From positions 620,001 to 684,000 of the forward strand of contig NZ_BMIQ01000002.1 in assembly GCF_014642635.1 (NCBI RefSeq): 64,000 nt of DNA, written 5' to 3'. The stretch comes from Aureimonas endophytica. Lineage in GTDB: Bacteria > Pseudomonadota > Alphaproteobacteria > Rhizobiales > Rhizobiaceae. Of the stretch, positions 20,460 to 30,716 are shown piece after piece (the first letter of the stretch is position 1; every line of letters starts with the position of its first letter). Under the pieces are notes generated by a model. It saw nothing but the letters and a program-made list of their open reading frames with translations. It did not search any database and was not told the origin of the DNA. Both the position numbers and the translations under genes were made by a program.

Positions 20460-21503
20460 ATGCTCGAGCGGACCAGGGACGGCAGCGGGATCGGAGCGCG
20501 CAAGAGCGACCATCTCGATATCGTGCTGTCACCGCGATTTGATGCCAAGCGGGCGGAAGCCGGCTTCGCCGCGATCCGCTTCCGCCACGAGGCGCTGCCG
20601 GAACTCGACTATGACGCGATCGACCTCTCGACGCGGTTTCTCGGCCGGCCGCTGAAGGCGCCGCTCCTCATCTCCTCCATGACCGGCGGTCCCGACCGGG
20701 CCGGGCGGATCAACGCCCATCTCGCCGAGGCGGCCGAGGCGCTGGGCATCGCGCTCGCCGTCGGCTCGCAGCGCATCGCGATCGAGGGGCGCGGCTCGGC
20801 CGGGCTCGACGCGTCCCTGCGCCGGCTCGCGCCCTCGGTGCCGATCCTCGCCAATCTCGGCGGGGCGCAGCTCGTCGCCGGCTACGGCGTCGCCGAGGCA
20901 CGCCGGGCGGTCGACATGATCGAAGCCGACGGCCTCATCGTGCATCTCAACCCGCTGCAGGAAGCGGTGCAGGAGGGCGGCGACCGCAACTGGCGCGGCG
21001 TGCTCGCCGCCATCGAGCGCCTCGTCCGCGAGCTCGGCCTGCCGGTGATCGTCAAGGAGGTCGGCGCCGGCATCTCGGGCGCGACCGCCCGGCGGCTTCA
21101 GGAAGCGGGCGTCGCGGTGATCGACGTCGCGGGCGCCGGCGGCACGAGCTGGGCGGCGGTCGAGGCCGAGCGCACGAGCGATCCCGACCGCGCGGCGACG
21201 GCGCTGCTCTTCGCCGATTGGGGCATTCCGACCACCCGCGCCATCATGGAGGTGCGGGACGCCTGTCCGACGATCCCGATCATCGGCTCGGGCGGGGTGC
21301 GCAACGGGCTGGACGCGGCGAAGGCGATTCGGCTCGGCGCCGATCTCGCCGGGCAGGCGGCGGCGGGTCTCGCGGCGGCGCAGGGCTCGGCGGAGGCCGC
21401 GACGCGGCATTTCCACGCCGTGATCGAGCAATTGCGCATCGCCTGCTTCTGCACCGGCTCGCGGGACCTTTCGGCCTTGCGCCAGGCGCCGCTGCAAGCC
21501 TAA
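20460..21503 (+). CDS. fni: Isopentenyl-diphosphate isomerase, type 2 (FMN)
   Basis: Fni interconverts IPP and DMAPP, balancing C5 units for CrtE. This 347-residue TIM-barrel flavoenzyme has [12 protein letters not shown] near the N-terminus, [36 protein letters not shown] with the conserved Gln/Glu, [25 protein letters not shown] and [17 protein letters not shown] (phosphate binding). I chose ATG 20460; a GTG at 20400 adds 20 residues without family resemblance. The type 2 isomerase within a crt cluster is a common arrangement in pigmented Alphaproteobacteria. Confidence 0.92.
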   Translation: MLERTRDGSGIGARKSDHLDIVLSPRFDAKRAEAGFAAIRFRHEALPELDYDAIDLSTRFLGRPLKAPLLISSMTGGPDRAGRINAHLAEAAEALGIALAVGSQRIAIEGRGSAGLDASLRRLAPSVPILANLGGAQLVAGYGVAEARRAVDMIEADGLIVHLNPLQEAVQEGGDRNWRGVLAAIERLVRELGLPVIVKEVGAGISGATARRLQEAGVAVIDVAGAGGTSWAAVEAERTSDPDRAATALLFADWGIPTTRAIMEVRDACPTIPIIGSGGVRNGLDAAKAIRLGADLAGQAAAGLAAAQGSAEAATRHFHAVIEQLRIACFCTGSRDLSALRQAPLQA

Positions 21504-21546
21504 CGCGGCTCTGCTGACGCATCCGCTCCGAGGAGGACGCCGTTCC

Positions 21547-22536
21547 ATGGCCCTGACGCTTGACGATTTCCTGACCGCCGCCGCCGAGGCGCGGGCCGAA
21601 CTGCGGCCGGTGGCGGAGACGATCCGCCATTTCGCGGCGGCGGCCGTCACGGTGCAGGCGACCATCGCCGCCGGCGGGGCGGGGGACGATCTCGCCGCCG
21701 GGCAGGACCGCCAGAATGCCGGCGGCGACATGCAGAAGGAACTCGACGTCGTCGCCGACCGCGCCTTTCTCGCCGCCGCCAAGGCCTCGCCCGTCGCCTT
21801 CTACGGCTCGGAGGAGCAGGACGAGGCGGTGGCCTTCGGCGACGGGCCGCTGGCGCTGGCGATCGATCCGCTCGACGGCTCGTCCAATATCGAGACCAAC
21901 GTCTCGATCGGCACGATCTTCTCGCTCCTGCCGGTGGAGGCGAGCCATCGCACCGATCCGGCCACGGTCTTTCGTCAGCCGGGCACAAGGCAGCTCGCGG
22001 CGGGCTTCTTCATCTACGGGCCGCAGCTCCTCCTGGTCGTGACGCTCGGCCAGGGCACGAAGGTCTTCCTCCACGCGCCGGGCGCGGAAGGCTTCGTCGA
22101 ATTCGGCAAGGCGCCGGCCATCCCCGAGGACGCCAAGGAATATGCGGTGAACGCCTCCAACCGGCGGCACTGGGCGCCGGGCGTCCGGGCCTATGTCGAG
22201 GATCTCGACGCCGGCCGGGACGGCCCGCGCGGCCGCGATTTCGGCATGCGCTATGTCGGCTCGATGGTGGCGGACGCCTATCGCATCTTCCGGCGCGGCG
22301 GCGTGTTCTTCTATCCGGGCGATACGCGCAAGGGCTACGAGCGCGGCCGGCTGCGCCAGCTCTACGAGACCAATCCCATGGCCTTCTGCATCGAGCAGGC
22401 CGGGGGCGCGGCGACGGACGGCGCGAGGCGCATGCTGGAGATCGTGCCGGACGGCCTCCATGCCCGCACGCCCTTCGTCTTCGGCTCGAAGGCGGAGGTC
22501 GAGGCCGCCAAGGGATATTTCACCAAGGCGGGCTGA
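21547..22536 (+). CDS. fbp: Fructose-1,6-bisphosphatase, class 1
   Basis: This 329-residue enzyme hydrolyses fructose-1,6-bisphosphate in gluconeogenesis or the Calvin cycle. It has the metal-binding signature LALAIDPLDGSSNIETNVSIGTIFSLL (about residues 104-130), YGSEEQDEAV before it, and RYVGSMVADAYRIFRRGGVFFYPGD for substrate binding. The ATG follows GAGGAGG. It is 43 bases after fni and 133 bases before tkt, so it heads or belongs to the central carbon group fbp-tkt-pgk-rpe. Confidence 0.93.
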   Translation: MALTLDDFLTAAAEARAELRPVAETIRHFAAAAVTVQATIAAGGAGDDLAAGQDRQNAGGDMQKELDVVADRAFLAAAKASPVAFYGSEEQDEAVAFGDGPLALAIDPLDGSSNIETNVSIGTIFSLLPVEASHRTDPATVFRQPGTRQLAAGFFIYGPQLLLVVTLGQGTKVFLHAPGAEGFVEFGKAPAIPEDAKEYAVNASNRRHWAPGVRAYVEDLDAGRDGPRGRDFGMRYVGSMVADAYRIFRRGGVFFYPGDTRKGYERGRLRQLYETNPMAFCIEQAGGAATDGARRMLEIVPDGLHARTPFVFGSKAEVEAAKGYFTKAG

Positions 22537-22669
22537 GCGCGCGCGAGGCTGGTGGATTTGATGCGAATGGCGCGTTAAAGCGTCGGGCGGCTCGGCCGGT
22601 CATCTCCCGGCCAGCCCGTCCGCCGGTCCGAGGAGGGTCCGGGGCGCCCCCATCAGCGGAGAGGTTCGC

Positions 22670-24673
22670 ATGTCGCAAGTCGCCACCAAGCCCATGGATG
22701 CCACACCCGACCGCGACTCCCGCGACATGGCGAACGCGATCCGCGCGCTCGCCATGGACGCGGTGCAGAAGGCCAATTCCGGCCATCCGGGCATGCCGAT
22801 GGGCATGGCGGACGTCGCCAGCGTCCTGTTCCGGGACTTCATCAAGCTCGATCCCGCCCGGCCCGACTGGCCGGATCGCGACCGCTTCGTCCTGTCCAAC
22901 GGCCATGGCTCGATGCTGCTCTACGCGCTGCATCACCTCGTCGGCTATTCCGACATGACGATCGACCAGCTGAAGAACTTCCGCCAGATCGGCTCGAAGA
23001 CCGCCGGCCATCCCGAATACGGCCATGCGCTGGGCATCGAGACCACCACCGGCCCGCTCGGCCAGGGCATCACCACCGCCGTCGGCATGGCGCTCGCCGA
23101 GCGCATGATGAACGCCCGCTACGGCGACGATCTCGTCGACCACTATACCTATGTCTTCTGCGGCGACGGCTGCCTGATGGAAGGCATCAGCCACGAGGCG
23201 ATCGACCTCGCCGGCCATCTGAAGCTGAACAAGCTCATCGTCCTCTTCGACGACAACGGCATCTCGATCGACGGCAAGACCGATCTCGCCACTTCCACCG
23301 ACCAGGTGAAGCGCTTCGAGGCGGCCGGCTGGCACGCCGAGCGCGTCGACGGCCATGACGCGGCGGCGATCCGAGCCGCGATCGAGCGCGCCCGCAAGTC
23401 CGACAAGCCGGCGATGATCGCCGCCAAGACCATCATCGGCTACGGCTCGCCCAAGCTCGCCGGCTCGGAGAAGAGCCATGGCGCGCCGCTCGGCCCCGAC
23501 GAGATCGCCGCGACCCGCGAGAAGCTGGTCTGGACGGCGGAAGCCTTCGCGATCCCGGACACCATCCTCCAGGGCTGGCGCGAGATCGGCAAGAAGGGCT
23601 CGGCCGCCAGCGCCGAATGGGACAAGCGCCATGCCGCCTCGCAGAAGCGCGCCGAATTCGACGCCGCAATCAAGGGCGAACTCGGCGCCGACTTCGCCAA
23701 GGTGATGGCCGACTATCGCCAGAAGCTGTCCGACGAGAAGCCGAAGCTCGCCACCCGCAAGTCCTCCGAGGCGACGCTGGAAGTGGTGAACGCCGCGACC
23801 GAGCTCACCGTCGGCGGCTCGGCCGACCTCACCCATTCCGTCTTCACCCTGACCAAGGGCATGGGCGACGTGCAGGCCGGCCATTACGACGGGCGCTACA
23901 TCCGCTACGGCATCCGCGAACATGCGATGTCGGCGGTGATGAACGGCCTCGCCCTCCATGGCGGCTTCATTCCCTATGGCGGCACCTTCCTCGTCTTCTC
24001 CGACTACATGCGCGGCGGCATGCGCCTTTCGGCGCTGATGGGCCTCCGGGTCGTCTACGTCCTGACGCATGATTCGATCGGTCTCGGCGAGGATGGCCCG
24101 ACGCACCAGCCGATCGAGCATCTGACCATGCTGCGCGCGACGCCGAACATGCTGGTCTTCCGCCCGGCCGACGCGATCGAGACGGCCGAGGCCTGGGAAG
24201 TGGCGCTCACCGCGCACCGCCCCTCCGTCTTGTCGCTGTCGCGCCAAAACCTGCCGACGGTGCGCGCCGGCGACATCGCCGAGAACCGCACGGCGAAGGG
24301 CGGCTATGTGCTGCGCGAGGCCGAGGGCGAGCGTCAGGTGACGATCATGGCCTCGGGGTCGGAGATCGAGATCGCGCTGGCCGGCGCCGACAAGCTGGCG
24401 GCGGAGGGCATTCGCGCCGCCGTCGTCTCCATGCCGAGCCACGAGCTCTTCCTGGAGCAGGACGCGGCCTATCGCGCCAAGGTGCTCGGCACCGCGCCGC
24501 GCGTCGCGGTCGAGGCCGCCGCCGGCATGTCCTGGGATCGCTTCATCGGCACGGAAGGCCGCTTCGTCGGCATGCGCTCCTTCGGCGCCTCCGGCCCGGC
24601 GCCGAAGCTCTACGAGCATTTCGGCATCACGCCGGAGGGCGTGGCCGAGGCGGCCCGGGAGATCCTGCGTTGA
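22670..24673 (+). CDS. tkt: Transketolase
   Basis: This 667-residue thiamine-diphosphate enzyme moves two-carbon units between sugar phosphates. It has [20 protein letters not shown] near the N-terminus, the TPP motif [15 protein letters not shown] through [14 protein letters not shown], the Pyr domain [43 protein letters not shown], and the C-terminal domain. Length is standard. The start follows GGAGAGG. Its TGA stop overlaps the TTG start of pgk by the TTGA arrangement. Confidence 0.95.
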   Translation: MSQVATKPMDATPDRDSRDMANAIRALAMDAVQKANSGHPGMPMGMADVASVLFRDFIKLDPARPDWPDRDRFVLSNGHGSMLLYALHHLVGYSDMTIDQLKNFRQIGSKTAGHPEYGHALGIETTTGPLGQGITTAVGMALAERMMNARYGDDLVDHYTYVFCGDGCLMEGISHEAIDLAGHLKLNKLIVLFDDNGISIDGKTDLATSTDQVKRFEAAGWHAERVDGHDAAAIRAAIERARKSDKPAMIAAKTIIGYGSPKLAGSEKSHGAPLGPDEIAATREKLVWTAEAFAIPDTILQGWREIGKKGSAASAEWDKRHAASQKRAEFDAAIKGELGADFAKVMADYRQKLSDEKPKLATRKSSEATLEVVNAATELTVGGSADLTHSVFTLTKGMGDVQAGHYDGRYIRYGIREHAMSAVMNGLALHGGFIPYGGTFLVFSDYMRGGMRLSALMGLRVVYVLTHDSIGLGEDGPTHQPIEHLTMLRATPNMLVFRPADAIETAEAWEVALTAHRPSVLSLSRQNLPTVRAGDIAENRTAKGGYVLREAEGERQVTIMASGSEIEIALAGADKLAAEGIRAAVVSMPSHELFLEQDAAYRAKVLGTAPRVAVEAAAGMSWDRFIGTEGRFVGMRSFGASGPAPKLYEHFGITPEGVAEAAREILR

Positions 24674-25866
24674 CCGCGCTGCCCTCGATCGACGGCGTGG
24701 ACGTGAAGGGCAAGACCCTTCTCATCCGCGCCGATCTCAACGTGCCGGCGAAGGACGGCAGGGTGACGGACGCGACGCGCCTCGAGCGCTTCGCGCCCAC
24801 CGTCCAGGAGCTGGCCCGGAAAGGCGCGCGGATCGTCATCCTCGCGCATTTCGGCCGGCCGAAGGGCAAGCCCGACCCGGAATTCACCCTGAAGCCGGTG
24901 GCCGACAAGCTCGGCGAGATCCTCGGCGCGCCGGTCGCCTTCGCGCCTGACTGCGTCGGCGAGCCGGCCAAGGCCGTGGTGGCGGGGCTGAAGGACGGCG
25001 ATGTCGCCGTCCTCGAAAACCTGCGCTTCCATGCCGAGGAGGAGAAGAATGATCCGGGCTTCGCCAGGGAGCTCGCGGCGCTCGGCGACATCTATGTCAA
25101 CGACGCCTTCTCCTGCGCCCATCGCGCCCATGCCTCGACGCATGCGCTGGCGACCGTGCTGCCGGCCTATGCCGGGCCCTCGCTCCTCGCCGAGGTCCAG
25201 GCGCTGGAATCGGCTTTGACCGAGCCGAAGCGCCCGGTCGCGGCGGTGGTCGGCGGCGCCAAGGTCTCGACCAAGATCGGCGTCCTCGAATTCCTCGTGC
25301 CGAAGATGGACCATCTCGTCATCGGTGGCGGCATGGCGAACACCTTCCTCGCCGCCCAGGGCTTCGACGTCGGCAAGTCGCTCTTCGAGGCCGATGCCAA
25401 GGGCACGGCCCAGCGGGTGATGGCCATGGCGAAGGAATCGGGCTGCACGCTGCACCTGCCGACCGACGTCGTGGTGGCGCGCGAGTTCAAGGCGGGCGCC
25501 GCCAACGAGACCGTCGAGATCGAGACGATCCCGGCGGACGCCATGGCGCTCGATGTCGGACCGAAGACGGTGGACGCGATCGTCGCCGCGCTCGGCACCT
25601 GCAAGACGCTGCTCTGGAACGGCCCGCTCGGCGCCTTCGAGATCCAGCCCTTCGACGCGGCGACCAACAAGGTGGCGCTCGCCGCCGCCCGGCTGACGAA
25701 GGAAGGCCAGCTCGTCACCGTCGCCGGCGGCGGCGACACGGTGGCCGCCCTCAACGCCTCCGGCGCGGCCGACGACTTCACCTATCTGTCAACGGCCGGC
25801 GGCGCTTTCCTCGAATGGCTGGAAGGCAAGGAACTGCCGGGCATCGAGGTGCTGCGGAAGGGGTAA
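24670..25866 (+). CDS. pgk: Phosphoglycerate kinase
   Basis: This 398-residue glycolytic kinase interconverts 1,3-bisphosphoglycerate and 3-phosphoglycerate with ATP. Visible signatures are [14 protein letters not shown] (substrate), [47 protein letters not shown] and [11 protein letters not shown] (nucleotide). There is no nearby ATG; the TTG at 24670 overlaps the tkt stop and gives the usual N-terminus [15 protein letters not shown], so tkt and pgk are probably translationally coupled. Confidence 0.95.
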   Translation: MTALPSIDGVDVKGKTLLIRADLNVPAKDGRVTDATRLERFAPTVQELARKGARIVILAHFGRPKGKPDPEFTLKPVADKLGEILGAPVAFAPDCVGEPAKAVVAGLKDGDVAVLENLRFHAEEEKNDPGFARELAALGDIYVNDAFSCAHRAHASTHALATVLPAYAGPSLLAEVQALESALTEPKRPVAAVVGGAKVSTKIGVLEFLVPKMDHLVIGGGMANTFLAAQGFDVGKSLFEADAKGTAQRVMAMAKESGCTLHLPTDVVVAREFKAGAANETVEIETIPADAMALDVGPKTVDAIVAALGTCKTLLWNGPLGAFEIQPFDAATNKVALAAARLTKEGQLVTVAGGGDTVAALNASGAADDFTYLSTAGGAFLEWLEGKELPGIEVLRKG

Positions 25867-25897
25867 GGCCCCTGCCGCCCGACGAGCAGGCGCCATT

Positions 25898-26034
25898 CCT
25901 CTCCCCTGCGGGGAGAGGGTGGTTCGCGAAGCGAACCGGGTGAGGGGCATGCGGCGATGGAGATGATCCGACGGCCGCCCGGCTTCGCCGACCCCTCATC
26001 GCCCTGCCGGGCACTTCTCCCCGCCGGGGAGAAG
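25898..26034. repeat. Intergenic palindromic repeat element, copy 2
   Basis: Two perfect nine-base hairpins frame the element: CCTCTCCCC-tgc-GGGGAGAGG at 25898-25918 and CTTCTCCCC-gcc-GGGGAGAAG at 26014-26034. Between them are TTCGCGAAGCGAA, GGTGAGGGG and CCCCTCATCG blocks. It shares layout with 13052-13174 and separates pgk from rpe. Confidence 0.7.
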
Positions 26035-26080
26035 AAACCCGGTTTCGAAGCCGCGTCCCATTCCGAACAGGGCAAATCCC

Positions 26081-26749
26081 ATGTCCCATCCCCTCGTCAT
26101 CGCCCCCTCCATCCTGTCCGCCGATTTCGCGCGGCTCGGCGAGGAGGTGGCGGCCGTCGACGCGGCCGGGGCGGACTGGATCCATCTCGACGTGATGGAC
26201 GGGCATTTCGTGCCGAACATCACCTTCGGCCCGCCGATCATCAAGGCGCTGCGCGGCGCCTCGTCGAAGCTCTTCGACTGCCATCTGATGATCGAGCCCT
26301 GCGATCCCTATCTCGAAGCCTTCGCGGAGGCCGGCTGCGATCTCATCACGGTCCATGCCGAGGCGACGCGCCATCTCGACCGCTCGCTCCAGGCGATCCG
26401 AGGGCTGGGGAAGAAGGTCGGCGTCGCGCTCAACCCGGCGACGCCCGAGACGGCGGTGGAACATGTGCTCGACCGCGTCGATCTGGTGCTGGTGATGACC
26501 GTCAATCCCGGCTTCGGCGGCCAGGCCTTCATTCCGGCCATGCTGGAGAAGATCCGGCGCCTGCGCCGGATGATCGGCGATCGCCCGGTGCGGATCGAGG
26601 TGGATGGCGGCATCGCGCCGGAAACCGCGCCCCTGGTCTTCGCGGCCGGAGCCGACACCTTCGTCGCCGGCTCGGCCGTGTTCAAGGGCGGGCCGACCGC
26701 CTATGCCGGCCAGATCGAGGCGCTGCGCAAGGCCGCGACGCGCCGCTGA
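26081..26749 (+). CDS. rpe: Ribulose-phosphate 3-epimerase
   Basis: This 222-residue TIM-barrel enzyme interconverts ribulose-5-phosphate and xylulose-5-phosphate. It has [16 protein letters not shown], the metal-site motif [41 protein letters not shown] and RIEVDGGI, with phosphate binding at FVAGSAVF. It joins tkt in the non-oxidative pentose phosphate pathway. It is separated from pgk by the repeat element, so it may have its own promoter, and converges on eutC. Confidence 0.95.
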   Translation: MSHPLVIAPSILSADFARLGEEVAAVDAAGADWIHLDVMDGHFVPNITFGPPIIKALRGASSKLFDCHLMIEPCDPYLEAFAEAGCDLITVHAEATRHLDRSLQAIRGLGKKVGVALNPATPETAVEHVLDRVDLVLVMTVNPGFGGQAFIPAMLEKIRRLRRMIGDRPVRIEVDGGIAPETAPLVFAAGADTFVAGSAVFKGGPTAYAGQIEALRKAATRR

Positions 26750-26755
26750 CGCCGC

Positions 26756-27559
26756 TTAGCGGCTCTCCGGCGCCGCTCCGAGCGCGGCCTGTGCCGCGTG
26801 CTCGATGAGATCCTCCTCGTCCTTCAGCCGCGTGCCGCTGAAGCCGAGCGCCGTGGCGCGGGTGAGGAGCCGCGCGAGCTTCGGCGCGGCGAGGCTGGGG
26901 GGCAGGCCGCCCTCGCGGATGTTCGACACGCAGTTGCGATCGGCATCCGTGGTGCGGCCGGGCTCCGGCGCGAAAGTGAGATAGGCGCCGAGACTGTCGG
27001 CCGCCGAAAGGCCGGGCCGCTCGCCGATCAGCATCAGGACGAGACGCGCCTTCAGCGCCGCCCCGGCGGGATCGGACAGGGCGACGCGCGCCTGCGAGGC
27101 GACGAGGATCGGCGCGACGCGCCAGTCGCCCGGCAGGAGGCGCAGGACATCCGCCGCCACGCCCGCCGCGTAGAGATTGGCCGCATGGGCCGAGAGCCCG
27201 TCGGCGGCGATCAGCGCCAGATCGAAGGGACCTTCGCGCCCCGCCGCTTCCAGCGCCGCCTGCGCGGGCTCGCCGAGCCGCCGGCCGAGATCGGGACGGC
27301 GCAGATAGGTCGGGCGGTCCGGCGCGGCGCTGGCGATGCGCAGCACGGCGCGGCCGGTGCCGAGAAGTTCGGCCTCGATCGCCTCGGCGGCGAAGCCGGC
27401 ATGCACCGCGTCGCGCGCCCGCGCATGGGCTTCGGCGAAATCGAGATGCGCGGCGGTCGGCAATCCGGCGCCGGCCCGGCCGAGGCCGATCCGCGCCGCC
27501 GTATGCCGGCGCAGCGCCGCGATCGGATGGGACGGGGGAGGGGCGCGGTCGGCGCTCAT
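26756..27559 (-). CDS. eutC: Ethanolamine ammonia-lyase light chain
   Basis: EutC is the small subunit of the adenosylcobalamin-dependent enzyme that splits ethanolamine to acetaldehyde and ammonia. The 267-residue protein has TAARIGLGRAGAGLPTAAHLDFAEAHARARDAVH, DLALIAADGLSAHAANLYA, LIGERPGLSAADSLGAYLTF, RTTDADRNCVSNIREGGL and a LLTRATALGFSGTRLKDE C-terminus, all typical. It follows eutB by one base. No shell-protein genes of a eut microcompartment and no eutA reactivase are in view. Confidence 0.92.
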   Translation of the reverse strand: MSADRAPPPSHPIAALRRHTAARIGLGRAGAGLPTAAHLDFAEAHARARDAVHAGFAAEAIEAELLGTGRAVLRIASAAPDRPTYLRRPDLGRRLGEPAQAALEAAGREGPFDLALIAADGLSAHAANLYAAGVAADVLRLLPGDWRVAPILVASQARVALSDPAGAALKARLVLMLIGERPGLSAADSLGAYLTFAPEPGRTTDADRNCVSNIREGGLPPSLAAPKLARLLTRATALGFSGTRLKDEEDLIEHAAQAALGAAPESR

Positions 27560-27560
27560 G

Positions 27561-28925
27561 TCAGGACGCCTCCAGGAGATGCGTGCGGTCGAGGAGTTCC
27601 AGCGAGCGGTCGCCCTCGGCCGGGGCGAGCATGCCCTCGGCGTCGAAGATGCCGAAGCCTTCCGCCCAGGCCTCGAATTCCGGCGCGGCCCGGAGATCCA
27701 GCGTGCGGCGGATATAGGCGGCGTCGTGGAAGGAGGTGGACTGATAGTTCAGCATGATGTCGTCCGAGCCCGGCACGCCCATCACGAAATTGACGCCGGC
27801 GACGGCGAGCAGCGTCAGGAGGTTGTCCATGTCGTCCTGATCGGCCTCGGCATGGTTGGTGTAGCAGACGTCGCAGCCCATCGGCAGGCCGAGCAACTTG
27901 CCGCAGAAATGGTCCTCCAGCCCGGCCCGGATGATCTCCTTGCCGTCATAGAGATATTCCGGGCCGATAAAGCCGACGACGGTGTTGACGAGGAGCGGCG
28001 AGAACTCGCGCGCCACGGCATAGGCGCGCGTCTCCATCGTCTGCTGGTCGATGCCGTGATGGGCGTTGGCGGAGAGCGCCGAGCCCTGGCCGGTCTCGAA
28101 ATACATGGCGTTGCGGCCGACCGTGCCGCGGTTCAGCTCCGCCGCCGCGTCATGGGCTTCCTTCAGCATCGCGAGATCGATGCCGAAGGAGCGGTTGGCG
28201 GCCTGGCTGCCGGCGATCGACTGGAAGACGAGATCGACCGGCGCGCCGCGCGCCATCACCTGCAGGGCCGTCGTGACATGGGCGAGGACGCAGGACTGGA
28301 CCGGGCAGCCGAGCCGGAAGCGCAGCTCCTCGATGAGCTCGAGCAGGCGGATCATCGCCTCCGGGCTGTCGGTCGCCGGGTTGATGCCGATCACCGCGTC
28401 GCCGCAGCCGAATTGCAGCCCGTCGACGATCGAGGCCGCGACGCCCTTCGGATCGTCGGTCGGATGGTTCGGCTGGATGCGCACCGACAGCCGCCCCGGC
28501 AGGCCGACCGTGGTGCGGAAGGCGGTGACGACGGGACGCTTCCTCGCCACGGCGACGAGATCCTGATTGCGCATGATCTTCGAAGTGGCCGCCACCATCT
28601 CGGGCGTCAGGCCCCATTGCAGCGCCGCGATCGCCTCCCGGCTCGCCGCGTCGGACAGGAGCCATTCGCGGAACTCGCCGACGGAGAGATGCGCGATCGG
28701 CGCGAAGGCCTGCGGATCGTGCCGGTCGAGGATCAGGGCGGAGACCTCGTCCGCCTCGGGATCGATCAGCGGGGTCGCCAGGATCTCGGCGAGGCCCGTA
28801 TCGGCGAGCCGGCGCTGCGCGGCGACCCGCGCCTCGGCGCTTTCCGCCGCGATCCCGGCCAGGAAGTCGCCGGAACGCGCGGGCGAGGCCGCCGCCATCA
28901 GGCTCTTGAGGTCCTCCGGGGTCAC
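27561..28925 (-). CDS. eutB: Ethanolamine ammonia-lyase heavy chain
   Basis: EutB carries the ethanolamine site and most of the cobalamin contacts. The 454-residue TIM-barrel protein has RSGDFLAGIAAESAEARVAAQR at the N-terminus, RIQPNHPTDDPKGVAASI, GDAVIGINPATDSPE, GRNAMYFETGQGSALSANAHHGIDQQT, FIGPEYLYDGKEIIRAGLEDHFCGKLLG and GVPGSDDIMLNYQSTSFHDA. I chose the GTG at 28925, with GGAGA six bases upstream, because it gives the usual length; ATG 28955 has no ribosome site. It is divergent from the tctCBA transporter operon. Confidence 0.93.
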   Translation of the reverse strand: MTPEDLKSLMAAASPARSGDFLAGIAAESAEARVAAQRRLADTGLAEILATPLIDPEADEVSALILDRHDPQAFAPIAHLSVGEFREWLLSDAASREAIAALQWGLTPEMVAATSKIMRNQDLVAVARKRPVVTAFRTTVGLPGRLSVRIQPNHPTDDPKGVAASIVDGLQFGCGDAVIGINPATDSPEAMIRLLELIEELRFRLGCPVQSCVLAHVTTALQVMARGAPVDLVFQSIAGSQAANRSFGIDLAMLKEAHDAAAELNRGTVGRNAMYFETGQGSALSANAHHGIDQQTMETRAYAVAREFSPLLVNTVVGFIGPEYLYDGKEIIRAGLEDHFCGKLLGLPMGCDVCYTNHAEADQDDMDNLLTLLAVAGVNFVMGVPGSDDIMLNYQSTSFHDAAYIRRTLDLRAAPEFEAWAEGFGIFDAEGMLAPAEGDRSLELLDRTHLLEAS

Positions 28926-29265
28926 GTCTCGTCTCCGCTTCGCATCGTGGCGCATGAAAGGGCAAAGGCCCGCAAAGGTCAATTTCGAAGCATGATTCGA
29001 TCGCCGCCAAGGAATGGCGCCGCAGCCGCCGCATCGCGAAAGTCTTGTTGCAGTGCATCCAAGCGAATCTCGATCGTCTTGGCATTCGAATGGCCTGCTG
29101 GCGCGTATCGCTCCATGGTCGGCTCGATTTTCGTCGATCGTGGCTGCGGTGAATTCGCCCACCATCCGGAAAGAAGGCTTGGCGATCGTTCCGGTTGTCG
29201 CCTATTCAGGAGCGTATTGCCTGCGGCGGGAGGCTGTTGCTGCGGCGATCCTTGGGAGAGAACCG
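28926..29265. other. Divergent regulatory region between eutB and tctC
   Basis: These 340 bases carry no supported gene. The sequence is less GC-rich than its flanks around 28975-29130 and should contain both promoters. I found no perfect inverted repeat longer than six bases and no recognisable cobalamin riboswitch. The tctC ribosome site is GGGAGAG at about 29254. Confidence 0.5.
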
Positions 29266-30219
29266 ATGAAGAAGACGCTGCTGGCCGCGCTCGTGCTCGG
29301 CCTGCTTTCGGGCCCGGCCTTCGCCGAAACCGAAAGCTACATCATCATGGCGCCCGCTTCGCCGGGCGGCGGCTGGGACCAGACGGCCCGCGCCATGCAG
29401 AGCGTCCTGCAGGAGGCCGGCATCGCCAAGGATGTCGAGGTGGTCAACGTGCCGGGCGCCGGCGGCACGATCGGCCTCGCGCAGTTCGTCGCGCAGAAGA
29501 ACGGCGATCCGTCCGCCCTTCTCGTCGGCGGCTTCGTCATGGTCGGCGCGATCCTCACCAACCAGTCGCCGGTGACGCTCGATCAGGTGACGCCGGTCGC
29601 CCGCCTCACCGGCGAGGTCGAGGCGGTGGTCGTGCCGGCCGCCTCGCCCTTCAAGACGATCGGCGATCTCGTCGCCGCGCTGAAGCAGAATCCCGGCACC
29701 GTGTCCTTCGCCGGCGGCTCGGCCGGCGGCACCGATCACATCGCGGCCGGCCTCATCGCCAAGGCGGCGGGTGTCGATCCGCGCGGCATGAACTACATCG
29801 CCTATTCCGGCGGCGGCGAGGCGCTGGCGGCGATCCTCGGGCAGCAGGTCGCGGCGGGCATTTCCGGCTATGGCGAGTTCGAGGCCCAGATCAAGGCCGG
29901 CCAGCTCCGGCTCCTCGCCATCACCAGCGAGAAGCGGCTCGACGGCGTCGACGCGCCGACGCTGAAGGAATCCGGGCTCGACGTCGTCCTCCAGAACTGG
30001 CGCATGGTCGCCGCCGCGCCCGGCATCTCGGACGACCAGAAGGCGCAGATCACCGCCGACGTGAAGAAGATGGTGACGAGTGAACAGTGGCAGGCGGTGC
30101 TGAAGCGCAACGGCTGGGACGACGCCTATCTCGAAGGCGAGGCCTTCAAGACCGAACTCGCCAAGAACATCGCCGATACGAAGGCCGTCCTCACCGATAT
30201 CGGCCTCGTGCAGCAATGA
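29266..30219 (+). CDS. tctC: Tripartite tricarboxylate transporter, periplasmic binding protein
   Basis: A 317-residue TctC-family solute-binding protein with a cleavable signal peptide ([20 protein letters not shown]). The mature protein starts with [21 protein letters not shown], the family's N-terminal signature, and has [16 protein letters not shown] and [20 protein letters not shown] around the ligand site. The family binds carboxylates such as citrate, tartrate or aromatic acids; the ligand here is unknown. Its stop overlaps tctB by four bases. Confidence 0.92.
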   Translation: MKKTLLAALVLGLLSGPAFAETESYIIMAPASPGGGWDQTARAMQSVLQEAGIAKDVEVVNVPGAGGTIGLAQFVAQKNGDPSALLVGGFVMVGAILTNQSPVTLDQVTPVARLTGEVEAVVVPAASPFKTIGDLVAALKQNPGTVSFAGGSAGGTDHIAAGLIAKAAGVDPRGMNYIAYSGGGEALAAILGQQVAAGISGYGEFEAQIKAGQLRLLAITSEKRLDGVDAPTLKESGLDVVLQNWRMVAAAPGISDDQKAQITADVKKMVTSEQWQAVLKRNGWDDAYLEGEAFKTELAKNIADTKAVLTDIGLVQQ

Positions 30220-30701
30220 CCGAGACCTCCTCGCCCGAAAGGGAGCGCCGCCCGGACTGGGCGGCGGCCGCGATCGGCCTCGGCCTCGCCGTCGTCGCCG
30301 TCGTCGTGGCCTGGAACGCCTATTCGCTGCGCGGCGGCGCCTACGCGACCGTCGGCCCGAAATCCTTTCCCTATGTCGTGGCCGCGGCGCTGGCGATCCT
30401 GTCGGTCTGGACGCTGGTGGAGGCCTGGCGCGGCGATTTTCCGAAGCGCGACCATGACGAGCTCGGGCCGATCTTCTGGATCGTCGCGGGTCTGGCGGCG
30501 CAACTCCTGCTGCTGAAGCCCGCCGGCTTCTCGATCGCGACCGGGCTGCTCTTCGCCTGCGCGGCCGCCGCCTTCGGCAAGCGCCGGCTGTGGCTGACGA
30601 TCCCGATCGGCATCGCGCTCGCCTTCGTCATCTGGATGGTCTTCACGCGGCTCCTGAAACTGGCGCTGCCGGGCGGGCCGCTGGAGCGGCTGGTCTTCTA
30701 G
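30216..30701 (+). CDS. tctB: Tripartite tricarboxylate transporter, small membrane subunit
   Basis: A 161-residue TctB-type protein with four predicted hydrophobic segments: IGLGLAVVAVVVAWNAYSL, FPYVVAAALAILSVWTLVEAW, IFWIVAGLAAQLLLLKPAGF..., and LTIPIGIALAFVIWMVFTRLL. The Pro-Lys-Ser-Phe-Pro block after the first helix is common in this family. It lies between tctC (ATGA overlap) and tctA (15-base gap). Confidence 0.88.
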   Translation: MTETSSPERERRPDWAAAAIGLGLAVVAVVVAWNAYSLRGGAYATVGPKSFPYVVAAALAILSVWTLVEAWRGDFPKRDHDELGPIFWIVAGLAAQLLLLKPAGFSIATGLLFACAAAAFGKRRLWLTIPIGIALAFVIWMVFTRLLKLALPGGPLERLVF

Positions 30702-30716
30702 CGGGGAGGGCACGAG

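Noticed and set aside
28926-29265. Cobalamin riboswitch upstream of eutB
   Set aside because: EutBC need B12, but no B12-box-like conserved block or matching hairpin set was found in either strand.
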